Shown: positions 17,901-26,930 of the stretch, piece by piece | Position numbering within the stretch: position 1 is the first letter of the stretch | Layout: every line of letters begins with the position of its first letter | Assembly (NCBI GenBank): GCA_017465225.1 | Contig: JAFTWQ010000009.1 | Location: 29,342 to 93,341 of the forward strand | Origin: Bacteroidales bacterium | Lineage (GTDB): Bacteria; Bacteroidota; Bacteroidia; Bacteroidales; UBA932 | Reading direction: 5' to 3' | DNA length: 64,000 nt | Notes under the pieces: generated by a model | Told to the model about the DNA's origin: nothing | What the model saw: only the letters and a program-made list of their open reading frames with translations | The model's database searches: none | Position numbers and translations under genes: made by a program

Positions 17901-18239
17901 GTAGCCAATGCAGACACAAAGACACCTCGTCCGACTCGTGCCGATCCTAACGACAATGACTATATGAGTTCACGTTATGTAGAGGATGGTTCATATCTCC
18001 GAATCAAGAACATAACTCTTGGTTATACCTTCCCTAAGAAGTGGATGAACAAGATCAAATTCGACAATATCCGAGTGTACTGCAACATTCAGAACCTCTA
18101 TACTTTCACAAAGTACTCAGGATACGATCCGGAGGTCGGAGCTTCTACGCAGGACGCACAGGGATATGCATTTGGTGTGGATAACGGACGTTACCCTTCT
18201 CCTACAACATATTCATTCGGTGTCAGCCTTACATTCTAA
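15000..18239 (+). CDS. SusC-type TonB-dependent glycan transporter
   Basis: 1079 aa. The signal peptide (about 1-20, ending LMAQ) is followed by a carboxypeptidase-regulatory-like domain (about 24-98; SGTVVDNVGPVAGASV, ITDLDG-type turn), the DEVVVVGYG segment, a plug domain (about 112-235; IRVRGQATINANAEPLYVID, MEILKDASATAIYGAQGANG) and a 22-strand beta-barrel ending in a Phe (VSLTF). It forms the outer-membrane channel that imports mannan oligosaccharides, driven by TonB. The gene lies 28 nt after the GH5-CE7 gene and 19 nt before susD. Confidence 0.97.
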   Translation: MKSKLFTCLAMLLLSFSLMAQTRQVSGTVVDNVGPVAGASVIEKGTQNGAVTDLDGKWTLSVPQGATIVISSIGYKDVELLIGSQNVYNATLQEDRQLLDEVVVVGYGTMKRSDLSGSSVSMNEESLRGSIVSSLDQTLQGRAAGVTAVQTSGAPGSSSSIRVRGQATINANAEPLYVIDGVIVQGGGNSGASFGLGDALGNGAVSTISPLSTINPADIVSMEILKDASATAIYGAQGANGVILITTKRGKAGEAKFTYDGMFAVSQQNRRVDMMNLREYAEFYNEMIRIGEEYEANPYYADPSLLGVGTNWQDAVFQTALQHQHQISASGGTEKVQYYVSGSYMDQEGTIIGSNFERFSVRTNLDAQLKKWLKLGVNVTFSNTVDDLKLADGEAGIIFTSLTAVPDIPIYDVDGNFTTTSREGLGSFTNPVAVAMSNDIILKRQKLTGNIFADVTPIKNLVWHTELGFDIGSSKSEVFKPKVTIGQWQQPDNSSSVQKNSNLFWQLKNYLTYSNTWGKHNVSAMVGQEMWESSYDYMSLNNTSLPLNDVRNPMLGTGEKTPTYGFGSSAMASFFTRETYNYDNRYYATYTYRYDGSSNFGPDNRWAGFHSAAVSWRFTNEKWMKNLDWWSNGKLRLGWGQTGNSNIGGYAWGSSLSQMNSYLGMGFRPANFANTAVKWESQEQWNIGLDLGFIQDRINLTVDIYQKVSNDMLMSMQLPSYMGTQGNGSSKLQAPKGNYGSIENKGMEITLDVHPFVGDFQWDSNLQVSFNRNTLKALSGTTSASIIGYGQWNDVVCVSEVGKPLYNFYGYEVEGVYESLEDIENSPRPAKYPVDGVYNRSNTVWVGDLKYKDINVDGVIDDRDRTDIGSPLPLFTFGWNNTFRYKGFDLNIFLNGSYGNKVLNYSLMHGPSGGLASMNSLWVNQNAGAIKDRAQLVPIDPDKDYSQGVEVNGVTVWNWFDDITNVKVANADTKTPRPTRADPNDNDYMSSRYVEDGSYLRIKNITLGYTFPKKWMNKIKFDNIRVYCNIQNLYTFTKYSGYDPEVGASTQDAQGYAFGVDNGRYPSPTTYSFGVSLTF

Positions 18240-18258
18240 TCCCTAAAGAAAGAAGAAT

Positions 18259-20052
18259 ATGAAACTAAGAAATATAATTAAAGGTGCGTTGTTAGGAGTT
18301 CTCGCTCTGGGTACCGTCTCATGTGCCGACTTCCTTCACCGCCCTGTTGAGGATGGATACAATACTTCCATTTTCTACAAGACTGATGAGCAGGTGGAGA
18401 TGGGTATAAACTCCCTTTACAATTCTCCTTGGTATGATTTCCAGCGTGCCTTCATCAAGATCGGTGAGGTGATGTCGGGAAATATGTATTGGGGAAGTTC
18501 TCCATATCTTACCTTCACAACAAATGGTTCAGATGAGGATCTGATGAACATGTCCTATTCTCTTTGGGCCGTGAATGCTCAGGCCAATACGATGATCAAT
18601 AACATCGTGGCGTCTGAAGGACCTTCACAGGCTGCCAAGAACAAGGCTATAGGCGAGGCTCTCACCTGGAAAGCAATGGCTTATTTCTACATGGTAAGAA
18701 CTTTCGGCGAAGTCCCAATCGTTCATGATAATAAGGAAACCCTCGATTCCGGCACTTATAATGATCTTTATAAGGTGACCAGAGCAGGAGTTTATGAGTA
18801 CATCATCATGACTCTTGAAAAGGCAATGGAACTTCTTCCTAAGCAGACATCAGGCTGGAACGGCCGAATCGACTATTATGCTGCAGAAGGTCTCCTTGCC
18901 AAAGTATACCTTACCAAGGCTGGTGTTACCGGAACTTTGAATAATGATGATCTCAAGAAGGCTGCCGAGCTTGCTGAAGATGTCATCCTGAATTCAGGCC
19001 GAACCCTTACGCCTAAATATTCTGACATTTTCCGTATGAACCCTGAGCTTTACAACCAGACTGGTGAGCATCTCCTTGCATGGATGTGGCAGGCAAAAGA
19101 CGGTGTGTGGACAGCCCAGAACACTCTTCAGTCAGACCTTGGTCTCAAGGGATTCAGCGGTTTCGACGATATGTGGGGAGACTGGGGCGGTCCTTCTTAT
19201 GACCTTGCCCTGGCTTTCGGCGCAGATCCTCTTGCCGATCCTAAGACACGCGAAGGAGAGAAAGACAGCCGCCGTAAGGCGACTCTTATGATGGCAGGTG
19301 ACCATTATGAGTATTTCTGGACTGCAAAGGGCGGATTCGACCCTCTGTATTTCTTCTATAGCGAAGATGCGGAATATGCAGAATGGGGAACAAACGCAGC
19401 ATTCAACGGTCCTTGCGGCAGTCAGAATGTAAAGCATCTCTATGGAAACAAATTTGACCACGCGGATGCAGTAGGATATGAGTCAAAGAGAATGGCTTAT
19501 ACTCTTCCTACTCCTCTTCTCCGTATTTCAGACGTATATCTCGTCTGTGCAGAGGCGAATGTGCTTGCAGGCGATGCCGGAAAGGCTCTCACTTATACTA
19601 ACGCAGTGCGTGAGCGCGCAGGTGCTGACGCTCTGACAGCAGTTACATTCGAAGACATTTGGAAAGAGCGTCGTCTCGAACTTGCTGGAGAAGGTGACCG
19701 TTGGTATGACTTCGTACGCAGATCATATTATGATATGCCTGCTGTGATTGCAGAACTCAAGGCTCAGCAGAGAAACGCTATCAGCGGTTATAATGATGTG
19801 GCCAAGAATTACTGGTACACAGGATGCGGTGGAACAATTGATACACCACCATCTGACCTTAAAGCATTCAATAAAGACAATGCAGTATGGGAACTTGGTG
19901 AATGCAAGTATGACACAACAGTGCCGCTTCCAAACATCAACGAGACAATCTTTACACTTCCTTTCCCAACAGAGGACGTAGTGTTCAACCCTCACCTGCT
20001 TGATCCTGCTCAGGAAGTGGATGTGCGTGCTACATATGTTTATAATTTTTAA
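18259..20052 (+). CDS. SusD-like surface glycan-binding lipoprotein
   Basis: 597 aa. Lipoprotein signal peptide with cleavage before the Cys in LGTVSCADF. The helical TPR scaffold of the RagB/SusD family is evident: KAIGEALTWKAMAYFYMVRTF near 130-150, LRISDVYLVCAEANVLAG near 415, and the closing family motif IWKERRLELAGEGDRWYDFVR near 465-485. SusD proteins form the lid of the SusC channel and bind the glycan before import. Trp/Tyr-rich segments (WGSSPY, WMWQAKDGVW) could form the sugar platform. Partner of the preceding SusC. Confidence 0.96.
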   Translation: MKLRNIIKGALLGVLALGTVSCADFLHRPVEDGYNTSIFYKTDEQVEMGINSLYNSPWYDFQRAFIKIGEVMSGNMYWGSSPYLTFTTNGSDEDLMNMSYSLWAVNAQANTMINNIVASEGPSQAAKNKAIGEALTWKAMAYFYMVRTFGEVPIVHDNKETLDSGTYNDLYKVTRAGVYEYIIMTLEKAMELLPKQTSGWNGRIDYYAAEGLLAKVYLTKAGVTGTLNNDDLKKAAELAEDVILNSGRTLTPKYSDIFRMNPELYNQTGEHLLAWMWQAKDGVWTAQNTLQSDLGLKGFSGFDDMWGDWGGPSYDLALAFGADPLADPKTREGEKDSRRKATLMMAGDHYEYFWTAKGGFDPLYFFYSEDAEYAEWGTNAAFNGPCGSQNVKHLYGNKFDHADAVGYESKRMAYTLPTPLLRISDVYLVCAEANVLAGDAGKALTYTNAVRERAGADALTAVTFEDIWKERRLELAGEGDRWYDFVRRSYYDMPAVIAELKAQQRNAISGYNDVAKNYWYTGCGGTIDTPPSDLKAFNKDNAVWELGECKYDTTVPLPNINETIFTLPFPTEDVVFNPHLLDPAQEVDVRATYVYNF

Positions 20053-20064
20053 TGACAAGAATAT

Positions 20065-21396
20065 ATGAAACGATATATTAAAAGCATAATGCTGTTTGCG
20101 GCAGCTGCACTGGGCTTCGCTTCATGCGAGGATTACCCTGATGCATTCGTGCTTGCGGATGGAGTGCCTTCTGTTGATTATGTAAGGTACGCAGACCGTG
20201 AGGTGCTTATAGAGCAGGCATATATGGGAGAGATCGTATGCTTTGTCGGTGAGAATCTCTGCAGCGTGCGTGAACTCTACTTCAATGAACATCCTGCAGT
20301 TCTCAATACAAGTTACATGACTGCCAATACCCTTATTGCAGCCGTTCCGGGCAAAATCCCACAGGTCAAGACAGACAAGGTATATATGATCACTAAGAAC
20401 AAGGATACAGTGACTGTAGACTTCAAGGTCATGATGCCTGCTCCTCAGATCAAATCTATGTCTTGCGAGTTCCAGAAGCCTGGTACAGACGTTACCGTAT
20501 ATGGTAACTACTTTGCCGAGCCTATGACCCTGACATTTGAGGATGGTGCCGGAGTTGAGGTGACTTCATTCAAGAGTGTTTCAATGACTGAGGCTACTTT
20601 CACCATTCCTGCTGAAGCAAAACCTGGTAGGATCAAGATCGAGACTGAGTCAGGTCTGGCACGTTCTCCGTTCTCATATATGGATGCAAGCGGCTTGCTG
20701 TTTGACTTCGATGATGACGGTGATGCTGCTTTGGCAACAAATGCGTCTAACTGCTGGCATGCACGTGAAATCAAGACAGATGACACTGCAATTGATGGCA
20801 ACTATCTCCAGTTGGGTGACGGAAGTACGATGCTTAACGCTACTGCTGACTGGAACGATGCTCTATATGCATTCGAGTATTGGTGCGGTACATGGGATAC
20901 TCCTCAGAACATCACGTCCGGTGCTGGTATCGCATTGTTCAATCTTGTAGATTTCTCTGACTATGCGAATATGGCTCTGAAGTTCGAGATGTGCATCCCT
21001 GCATCAAATCCTTGGATGGCGGGAGCAATGCAGATTGCCTTCCAGCCGGTAAGCCAGGTGACAGTTTCCGGAAATCCTATTGAAGGATTCGATGCTGTTG
21101 CAGGTGCAAATGCAAGTGCATTCAACGGAAATGATGGCCTTGGAGATTGGGGACGTGCAATGTATCGTCCATGGGCAGCTACAGGCTCTTATGACACAGG
21201 TGGAAAGTGGGTGACAGTAACTGTTCCTGTTTCGGAATTCACATTCAACAAAGATGGTAACGGAGCAACAAAGCAGCTGTCTTCAGAATACGACTTCGCC
21301 AGCTTGACAATGTTTGTCGTTGGTGGTGGCGTTGCAGGTAAGGAGTGTGCTCCTGTCATCAAGATCGACAACATCCGTGCGGTTCCTGTTAAATAA
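20065..21396 (+). CDS. Surface glycan-binding protein (IPT/TIG + C-terminal binding domain)
   Basis: 443 aa lipoprotein (signal peptide ending GFASCED). Two IPT/TIG immunoglobulin-like domains cover about 35-205 (GEIVCFVGENLCSVRELYFN; ITKNKDTVTVDFKV; VTVYGNYFAEPMTLTF). The C-terminal half (about 210-443) begins LLFDFDDDGD and is rich in Trp and Tyr (CWHAREIK, EYWCGTWDTPQN, RAMYRPWAATGSYDTGGKW); it resembles the glycan-binding C-terminal domain of SGBP-B proteins. It probably holds the polymer at the cell surface for the SusCD complex. It lies 12 nt after susD. Confidence 0.85.
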   Translation: MKRYIKSIMLFAAAALGFASCEDYPDAFVLADGVPSVDYVRYADREVLIEQAYMGEIVCFVGENLCSVRELYFNEHPAVLNTSYMTANTLIAAVPGKIPQVKTDKVYMITKNKDTVTVDFKVMMPAPQIKSMSCEFQKPGTDVTVYGNYFAEPMTLTFEDGAGVEVTSFKSVSMTEATFTIPAEAKPGRIKIETESGLARSPFSYMDASGLLFDFDDDGDAALATNASNCWHAREIKTDDTAIDGNYLQLGDGSTMLNATADWNDALYAFEYWCGTWDTPQNITSGAGIALFNLVDFSDYANMALKFEMCIPASNPWMAGAMQIAFQPVSQVTVSGNPIEGFDAVAGANASAFNGNDGLGDWGRAMYRPWAATGSYDTGGKWVTVTVPVSEFTFNKDGNGATKQLSSEYDFASLTMFVVGGGVAGKECAPVIKIDNIRAVPVK

Positions 21397-21401
21397 TTTA
21401 A

Positions 21402-23804
21402 ATGGAAACAATGATGAAAAAGATATTTAAACTTGCGGCACTGTTTGCCATTTCAAGTCTTGTCGGACTGACGGCATGTACAGAGGAGCTGTCTACTGAC
21501 CAGTTCTCTGACGATGCAGTGGTATTGAGTGCATTTGCTCCGAATCCTGTGGTTCGTGGAGCAGAGCTTCGCATTATGGGAAGTAATCTTGACAGGATTG
21601 TCGAGGTGCAGATTCCTGGCGCAGAGCCAATCACTGAAATCGAAGTGGTATCTGCCGGCAGAGTCAGTGAGATCAGGGTTGTCACACCTAAGGCCGGTGC
21701 TGAGGATGCTTCAGTAGCAGGACCACTTGTGATTATAGATGCTTCAGGTAACACATACAAGAGTAAGTCAGATCTTTCATTTACAGAAGGTATCGTCTTG
21801 GAATCATTCTCTCCGGCAACAGCAATGCCTGGTGACGAGATCACTGTAAAGGGAGACTATCTCTACAATGTGCAGCAGATTGTTCTCAACAATGGTGTAT
21901 ATGTGACAGGCGATCAGATCACAGCAAAGAGCCGTCGTGAACTCAAGTTCATCGTGCCTTCAAATGCTGTTACAGGTCCTGTGACTATCGGTGATGTTGA
22001 CGAGAACAACAATCCTGACGGTCTCATCCCTAACAACATTCCTTCAGAAGAAGTCCTTACTATCGGTGATCCTACAGTAAAGGCAGCTGACAGAGGTATG
22101 CTCAAGGCTGGTGCTGAGATTACAATTCAGGGTTCATATCTTGATATGATCCAGAAGGCTGCTTTCAGAGTTGGAGAATCTGACACTCAGGTTGATTTCG
22201 CTCTTGCTGAGGATAACAAGTCAGTGAAGGTCATTCTTCCTGCAACCGTGGCTGAGGGAGAGGTTGTCCTCACTTCATATGCAGGCAAGGAGTTCAAGGC
22301 CGGTGCCTACACTACTGTTATCCCTACTGAGGTTGCAATCGCTGCCGAGACCCGCTACAAGGCTGGTCTGAACGCTGTGGTTACAGGAAAGGACCTTGAC
22401 CTCGTTACAGGTGCCACTCTTGCCGGTACTGCTCTTGAGTTCGCTTACGCTGACGACAAGATCACATTCGCCATCCCTGCAGCTGCAGTGGACGGAACTG
22501 TTGTCCTCACCCTTGCAAACGGCAAGACCGTCGAGACTGCAGCAATCGAGCTTGTGAAGCCTGTGGTCAGCGCAATTTCTCCGCTGGAACTTTATGCAGG
22601 AGATGAGCCTGTGGTTGTTACCGGTGAGGATCTCGATCTCGTGGTTTCTGCTACTCTCGGTGGCAGGGCAGCGGAAATCGAGGTTGCTGCAGACGGAAAG
22701 AGCATCAATGTTGTTACGACAGTATCATCTGTTTCCGGTAAGGTAACTCTTGCTCTTGCAAACGGTATCGTTATAGAGCCGGCTGACGAAATCAAGGTTA
22801 ATTATCATTCTCTCGTGATTGTGAACGAGATGCCTGCAATGCAGCATATCGGACAGGAAGTTGTCCTCAAGGGTTCTAACTTCAGCCTCGTTGAGAACAT
22901 CTTTATCGGTGATGAGAAGGTAACTCAGTACAGCCTCCGCACAGATGAAGAGGTGCGTTTCCTTATGCCTTGGATGAAGGTGGGCATGTATAATGTTCAA
23001 TTCAATCTCTTCAGCGGTGATGTAGAGACATTGGCTACTCAGATCGAGGTAGGTCTCGAACTTGATATCAAGACTATCTGGGAAGGTGAAGTTGCTCTCA
23101 ACTGGAGTGGTATGCAGGATCTTGCATGGGGCGGTTATGACTGGTCGACTGTCAAGCCAGGTACAGTCCTTACAGCGTACTTCACACTTGCTGAAGCTGA
23201 CTACTGGCAGGTTCGTTTCGGAAACGGTAGTTGGGGATCACTCCCAACCGGTATTGAAATAGCAGGCGGCGAGGGAAACATCCCTATGACAGCAGGCGCT
23301 ACATATTATGCTATCAAGCTGACTGCTGCTGATATCGATATGCTCGTTAATCAGGGCGGTCTCGTGATGACAGGTGCAAACTACACCCTCACCAAGCTGA
23401 CCCTCACCTCTGAGATTTCTCAGGAGGTTACTCTTTGGGAAGGTGAGGTGATTTCTGATGGCTGGTCAGGTCAGGGCTTGCTATCCGATGCCGGCCTAGA
23501 GCTTCAGGAGGCAGGAGCCACTGCAGGTCAGATTGTTTACTTCTATATCGAACCTCTTGTAGCTGATTGGCAGCTCAAGATAGTTGAAGGCCATTGGGGC
23601 CCAACATATCTGGCAGTCTGCGCTTCAGCAGAAAATACGGGAGACGGTGAATTTACACCATATGATCTTGCAGCTAACGGTGGTAAGGTCGCTCTTACTC
23701 TAACTCAGGAAATGCTTGATACAGCCCTTACTCAGCAGTGGTGGGGTAACACTTTCCTCATCCAGGGAAACAATGTAAAATGTACAAAGATTACACTCCT
23801 GTAA
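21402..23804 (+). CDS. Long surface glycan-binding protein: six TIG-like repeats and two C-terminal binding modules
   Basis: 800 aa from the ATG at 21402; ATGs at 21411 and 21414 (MKKIFKLAALF) are equally possible starts. Lipoprotein signal ends LVGLTACTEE. I count six IPT/TIG-like units between about 35 and 545, each with a pattern like 'AGxEVVLxGxxLDLV...A..G' (ITVKGDYLYNVQQI, ITIQGSYLDMIQKA, AVVTGKDLDLVTGA, VVVTGEDLDLVVSA, VVLKGSNFSLVENI). Two related modules of about 120 aa follow, starting IWEGEVALNWSG (about 552) and LWEGEVISDGWSG (about 676), each with a DYWQVRFGNGSWG/DWQLKIVEGHWG strand pair. The tandem modules look like carbohydrate-binding units on a long stalk. No catalytic domain is seen. 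Confidence 0.82.
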   Translation: METMMKKIFKLAALFAISSLVGLTACTEELSTDQFSDDAVVLSAFAPNPVVRGAELRIMGSNLDRIVEVQIPGAEPITEIEVVSAGRVSEIRVVTPKAGAEDASVAGPLVIIDASGNTYKSKSDLSFTEGIVLESFSPATAMPGDEITVKGDYLYNVQQIVLNNGVYVTGDQITAKSRRELKFIVPSNAVTGPVTIGDVDENNNPDGLIPNNIPSEEVLTIGDPTVKAADRGMLKAGAEITIQGSYLDMIQKAAFRVGESDTQVDFALAEDNKSVKVILPATVAEGEVVLTSYAGKEFKAGAYTTVIPTEVAIAAETRYKAGLNAVVTGKDLDLVTGATLAGTALEFAYADDKITFAIPAAAVDGTVVLTLANGKTVETAAIELVKPVVSAISPLELYAGDEPVVVTGEDLDLVVSATLGGRAAEIEVAADGKSINVVTTVSSVSGKVTLALANGIVIEPADEIKVNYHSLVIVNEMPAMQHIGQEVVLKGSNFSLVENIFIGDEKVTQYSLRTDEEVRFLMPWMKVGMYNVQFNLFSGDVETLATQIEVGLELDIKTIWEGEVALNWSGMQDLAWGGYDWSTVKPGTVLTAYFTLAEADYWQVRFGNGSWGSLPTGIEIAGGEGNIPMTAGATYYAIKLTAADIDMLVNQGGLVMTGANYTLTKLTLTSEISQEVTLWEGEVISDGWSGQGLLSDAGLELQEAGATAGQIVYFYIEPLVADWQLKIVEGHWGPTYLAVCASAENTGDGEFTPYDLAANGGKVALTLTQEMLDTALTQQWWGNTFLIQGNNVKCTKITLL

Positions 23805-23815
23805 TCCCTATATTT

Positions 23816-23845
23816 TCCCAGGGAGGCCTGACCGCCTCCTTGGGA
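23816..23845 (+). other. Stable hairpin inside the PUL operon
   Basis: TCCCAGGGAGGC (23816-23827) pairs over 12 positions (one G-U) with GCCTCCTTGGGA (23834-23845); the loop is ctgacc. No T-run follows, so it is a poor terminator. It lies between the surface-binding genes and the first GH26 and could be an mRNA stabiliser that lets susCD-SGBP be expressed above the hydrolase genes. Confidence 0.6.
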
Positions 23846-23890
23846 TCCAAATAAATCAAAAACTTCGCGCTAACTATAAAGACTGAAGGT

Positions 23891-25375
23891 ATGATTAAAA
23901 GAGTTTTTTGGGTTTTATTAGCTATTGTCTTGCTTATGGCAGGATGTCAGGAAAAGGAGGATGAACCTGCACAGACGGTGGCAGGGCCGAAACTCGTTGC
24001 CTGCGAGCCGGCAGACGGAACGCAGGGCCTGACCGGAAGCAATCTTACGGTCAAGATGACATTCGACCAGAACATCAAATGCCCTTCTGACAAGAAGGCC
24101 TTGATTTCGATAGATGGAGCAGCGTCGATTGACAATGTCAATGCCTATATGGCGGACCTTACCATAAAGGTAACCGGTCTTGAAGATGGAGAGTCTTATA
24201 TCCTGACCGTTCCGGCTGGAGCCGTGCAGGGGTATCGTCCGAATCAGGAAGGTTCCGAAGAAGTTAAGTTCACATTCTCCATGAAGAAGGTTGAGCCATA
24301 TGTGCCTTCCGACCTGAATCCGGTCAAGACCCTCGTCAATCCTAAGGCTTCCAAGGAGGCTCAGAATGTATACAACTTCCTGCTGGAGCAGAGCGGAAAG
24401 AAGACCCTTTCTGGAGTGCAGTCAAGCCATTCGCACAAGAATGACTTCATAGATGCAGTCTATAAGCATACAGGCAAACATCCGGCACTTGCTGGCTATG
24501 ACTTTCTCTTCCTTCAGTTCTCACCTACCCCTGACAACTGGAGTTGGGTGCAGAACTACAATGACATTTCGGCACCGAAGGAACAGTGGGCGGCCAATGG
24601 TCTTGTGAACTATATGTGGCATTGGAATGTTCCGAACAGCAAGGCTGACTGGGACAATGGTGTCAACAATTACAATTTCGACGGGTATAATTTCTATTGC
24701 GACAAGACTTCATTCGACATCAGGGAGGCTGTAAAGGAAGGAACATGGCAGCATGACTTCATCATGAAGGATATTGAGGAGGTTGCAGGTTATCTGCAGC
24801 TTCTTGAGAATGAGAATATCCCTGTGATCTGGCGTCCTCTCCATGAGGCTGCAGGAAACTATGACCTTTACGGGCCGAACGGAGCGTGGTTCTGGTGGGG
24901 AAGGCATGGAGCCGAGCCTTGCAAGCAGCTCTGGAGGCTTCTCTATGACCAGCTGGTCAATGTATATGGCCTGGACAACCTCATCTGGGTGTGGACCGTG
25001 GATGTGACCAGAGGTGCCGAGGACCAGTATCTTGACTGGTATCCAGGTGACGAATATGTGGATATTCTCGGAGTGGACATATACGAGACAAATACAGATG
25101 CGAAGACCCGTCAGTATCAGGCTATGGTAGACCTTACAAAGGGAAAGAAGCTTGTGACAGTCAGCGAGTGCGGAAATATTCCTGATCCTGCCAAGTGTAT
25201 GGATGCCGGCAACAAGTGGTCTTGGTTCATGGTATGGTGCAATGCGGATTCTAACGGAAACATCGTCCTGACCCCATCTGACGGTAACTTTAACCTCAAT
25301 ACAGGCGAGTATTGGAAGCAGGTCATGTCCAGTCCATATGTAATCAACCGCGAATCAATGCCTTCACTCAAATAG
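23891..25375 (+). CDS. GH26 endo-beta-1,4-mannanase with N-terminal Ig-like (Big_5) domain
   Basis: 494 aa lipoprotein (LLMAGCQEKE). Residues about 35-140 form an SbsA-type Ig-like domain (LVACEPADGTQGLTGSNLTV; VTGLEDGESYILTVPAGAV). Residues about 150-485 are a GH26 barrel: acid/base Glu in WRPLHEAAGN, aromatic WFWWGRHG loop and nucleophile Glu in TVSECGNI. GH26 enzymes cleave internal beta-1,4-mannosidic bonds. The Ig domain probably spaces the enzyme from the surface. It opens the hydrolase section of the operon and ends 3 nt before the next GH5. Confidence 0.93.
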   Translation: MIKRVFWVLLAIVLLMAGCQEKEDEPAQTVAGPKLVACEPADGTQGLTGSNLTVKMTFDQNIKCPSDKKALISIDGAASIDNVNAYMADLTIKVTGLEDGESYILTVPAGAVQGYRPNQEGSEEVKFTFSMKKVEPYVPSDLNPVKTLVNPKASKEAQNVYNFLLEQSGKKTLSGVQSSHSHKNDFIDAVYKHTGKHPALAGYDFLFLQFSPTPDNWSWVQNYNDISAPKEQWAANGLVNYMWHWNVPNSKADWDNGVNNYNFDGYNFYCDKTSFDIREAVKEGTWQHDFIMKDIEEVAGYLQLLENENIPVIWRPLHEAAGNYDLYGPNGAWFWWGRHGAEPCKQLWRLLYDQLVNVYGLDNLIWVWTVDVTRGAEDQYLDWYPGDEYVDILGVDIYETNTDAKTRQYQAMVDLTKGKKLVTVSECGNIPDPAKCMDAGNKWSWFMVWCNADSNGNIVLTPSDGNFNLNTGEYWKQVMSSPYVINRESMPSLK

Positions 25376-25378
25376 ACT

Positions 25379-26920
25379 ATGAAAAGAATATTATTCATGC
25401 TTTCGGCCATTTTTATGGCCATGTCATGCGGTCCGGATGACCCTCAGGCTGAACAGGCCGTAAAACTTTCCGTTGACAAGACTTCCTTGGCATTTACGGC
25501 TGAAGGAGGCGAGCAGACATTTACCGTAACTGCATCTGAGCAACTGTACCTGGTTCCTGGTGACGGATGGGTGTCTACAAGAAAAGGCGTGAAAGGTGCA
25601 GACCATAAGACAGTGGTCACAGTGATTGTTCAGAGCAATACAGTGGCGCAGGAGCGTCAGACAAGACTATCTGTTGTCGCAGGAGAGGAGAAGATATATG
25701 TAGACATATCGCAGGAGGCCGGAAAAGGCAATAGTGGCAGTGGCGGTGGAAATCAGGGAAGTGGCGGTAATGTTCCTGAGAATGACGGCAATCTTGCGTG
25801 GCAGATGGCTGAACGCCTGGGAATAGGCTGGAATATGGGAAATCACTTCGATGCGCAGAACAACGGTGTGTCGGGAGAGACTCTTTGGGGCAATCCGAAG
25901 GCAACCCAGACTACTTTCACAAAGGTCAAGGCGGCGGGATTCAATACTGTGCGCATACCTGTGACCTGGATGGGACATATCGGAGAGGCTCCTGAATATA
26001 AGATAGAGGACGCCTGGCTTGACAGGGTCGCGGAAGTCGTAGGATATGCAGAGGCGGCAGGACTGAATGCCATCATCAATATGCATCATGACGGCGCGGA
26101 CAGCAAGTTCTGGCTGAATATAAAGGGTGCAGCGACAAATCCGTCAGTCCATCAGCAGATCCTCGAGCAGGTGAGCGCCATGTGGGGACAGATCGCAGAA
26201 AAGTTCAAGGACAAGGGCGATTTCCTCATCTTTGAGGCTTTCAACGAGATCCATGACGGAGGCTGGGGCTGGGGAGCCAACAGGAATGACGGCGGCAAGC
26301 AGTACAAGTGTCTGAATGAGTGGAACCAGGCTTTTGTTGATGCTGTACGTGCAGCCGGAGGAGAAAATGAAGACCGTATTCTCGGTATCCCTGCATACTG
26401 CACGAATGTGGATATCTCTCTGGAGTCTTTCGTCATGCCTGAAGATACCGCAAAGGACCGTCTTATGATGGCTGTTCATTGCTATGATCCGTATGATTAT
26501 ACTCTTGCTGCAAAGAAATCTGAATGGGGTCACACGGCTGAGTCTTCAAAGAAAGTGAGTGGAGATAATGAATCAGACCTTAGGAAAGTCTTTGAAAAAA
26601 TCTATAAAAATTATATATCCAAGGGCATTCCTGTATATATGGGCGAATTCGGCTGCGTGAACCGTGCGACTGCACGTGAGCAGGCCTTCCAGCAGTATTA
26701 CCTTAAATATTATGCTAAGCTGTCCAAGACCTACGGAGTTCCTTCCATCATCTGGGACAACGGTGCGAAGGGTGCCGGAGAAGAACGCCACGCCTTCATA
26801 AACCATGGTACCGGCGCATACTGCTCGACAGAGGCCAAGGCGGCAATAGAGGCCTTGATCTCGTCTTACACCAACTCATTTACCCTTGAAGATGTTTACA
26901 ACAATGCTCCAAAGAACTAA
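25379..26920 (+). CDS. BACON-domain GH5 endo-glycanase (GH5_4-like)
   Basis: 513 aa lipoprotein (signal ends FMAMSCGPDD). A BACON domain spans about 30-112 (LSVDKTSLAFTAEGGEQTF, ending VDISQEAG), followed by a Gly/Ser/Asn linker (about 114-130). The GH5 barrel (about 138-500) has GIGWNMGNHFDAQ, FNTVRIPVTWMGH, INMHHDGAD, acid/base Glu in FEAFNEIHDGG and nucleophile Glu in VYMGEFGCVN. The layout matches GH5 subfamily 4, whose members cut beta-1,4-glucan, xyloglucan or glucomannan. In this locus cutting at glucose in glucomannan is the likely role. Confidence 0.88.
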   Translation: MKRILFMLSAIFMAMSCGPDDPQAEQAVKLSVDKTSLAFTAEGGEQTFTVTASEQLYLVPGDGWVSTRKGVKGADHKTVVTVIVQSNTVAQERQTRLSVVAGEEKIYVDISQEAGKGNSGSGGGNQGSGGNVPENDGNLAWQMAERLGIGWNMGNHFDAQNNGVSGETLWGNPKATQTTFTKVKAAGFNTVRIPVTWMGHIGEAPEYKIEDAWLDRVAEVVGYAEAAGLNAIINMHHDGADSKFWLNIKGAATNPSVHQQILEQVSAMWGQIAEKFKDKGDFLIFEAFNEIHDGGWGWGANRNDGGKQYKCLNEWNQAFVDAVRAAGGENEDRILGIPAYCTNVDISLESFVMPEDTAKDRLMMAVHCYDPYDYTLAAKKSEWGHTAESSKKVSGDNESDLRKVFEKIYKNYISKGIPVYMGEFGCVNRATAREQAFQQYYLKYYAKLSKTYGVPSIIWDNGAKGAGEERHAFINHGTGAYCSTEAKAAIEALISSYTNSFTLEDVYNNAPKN

Positions 26921-26930
26921 CTACATTATT

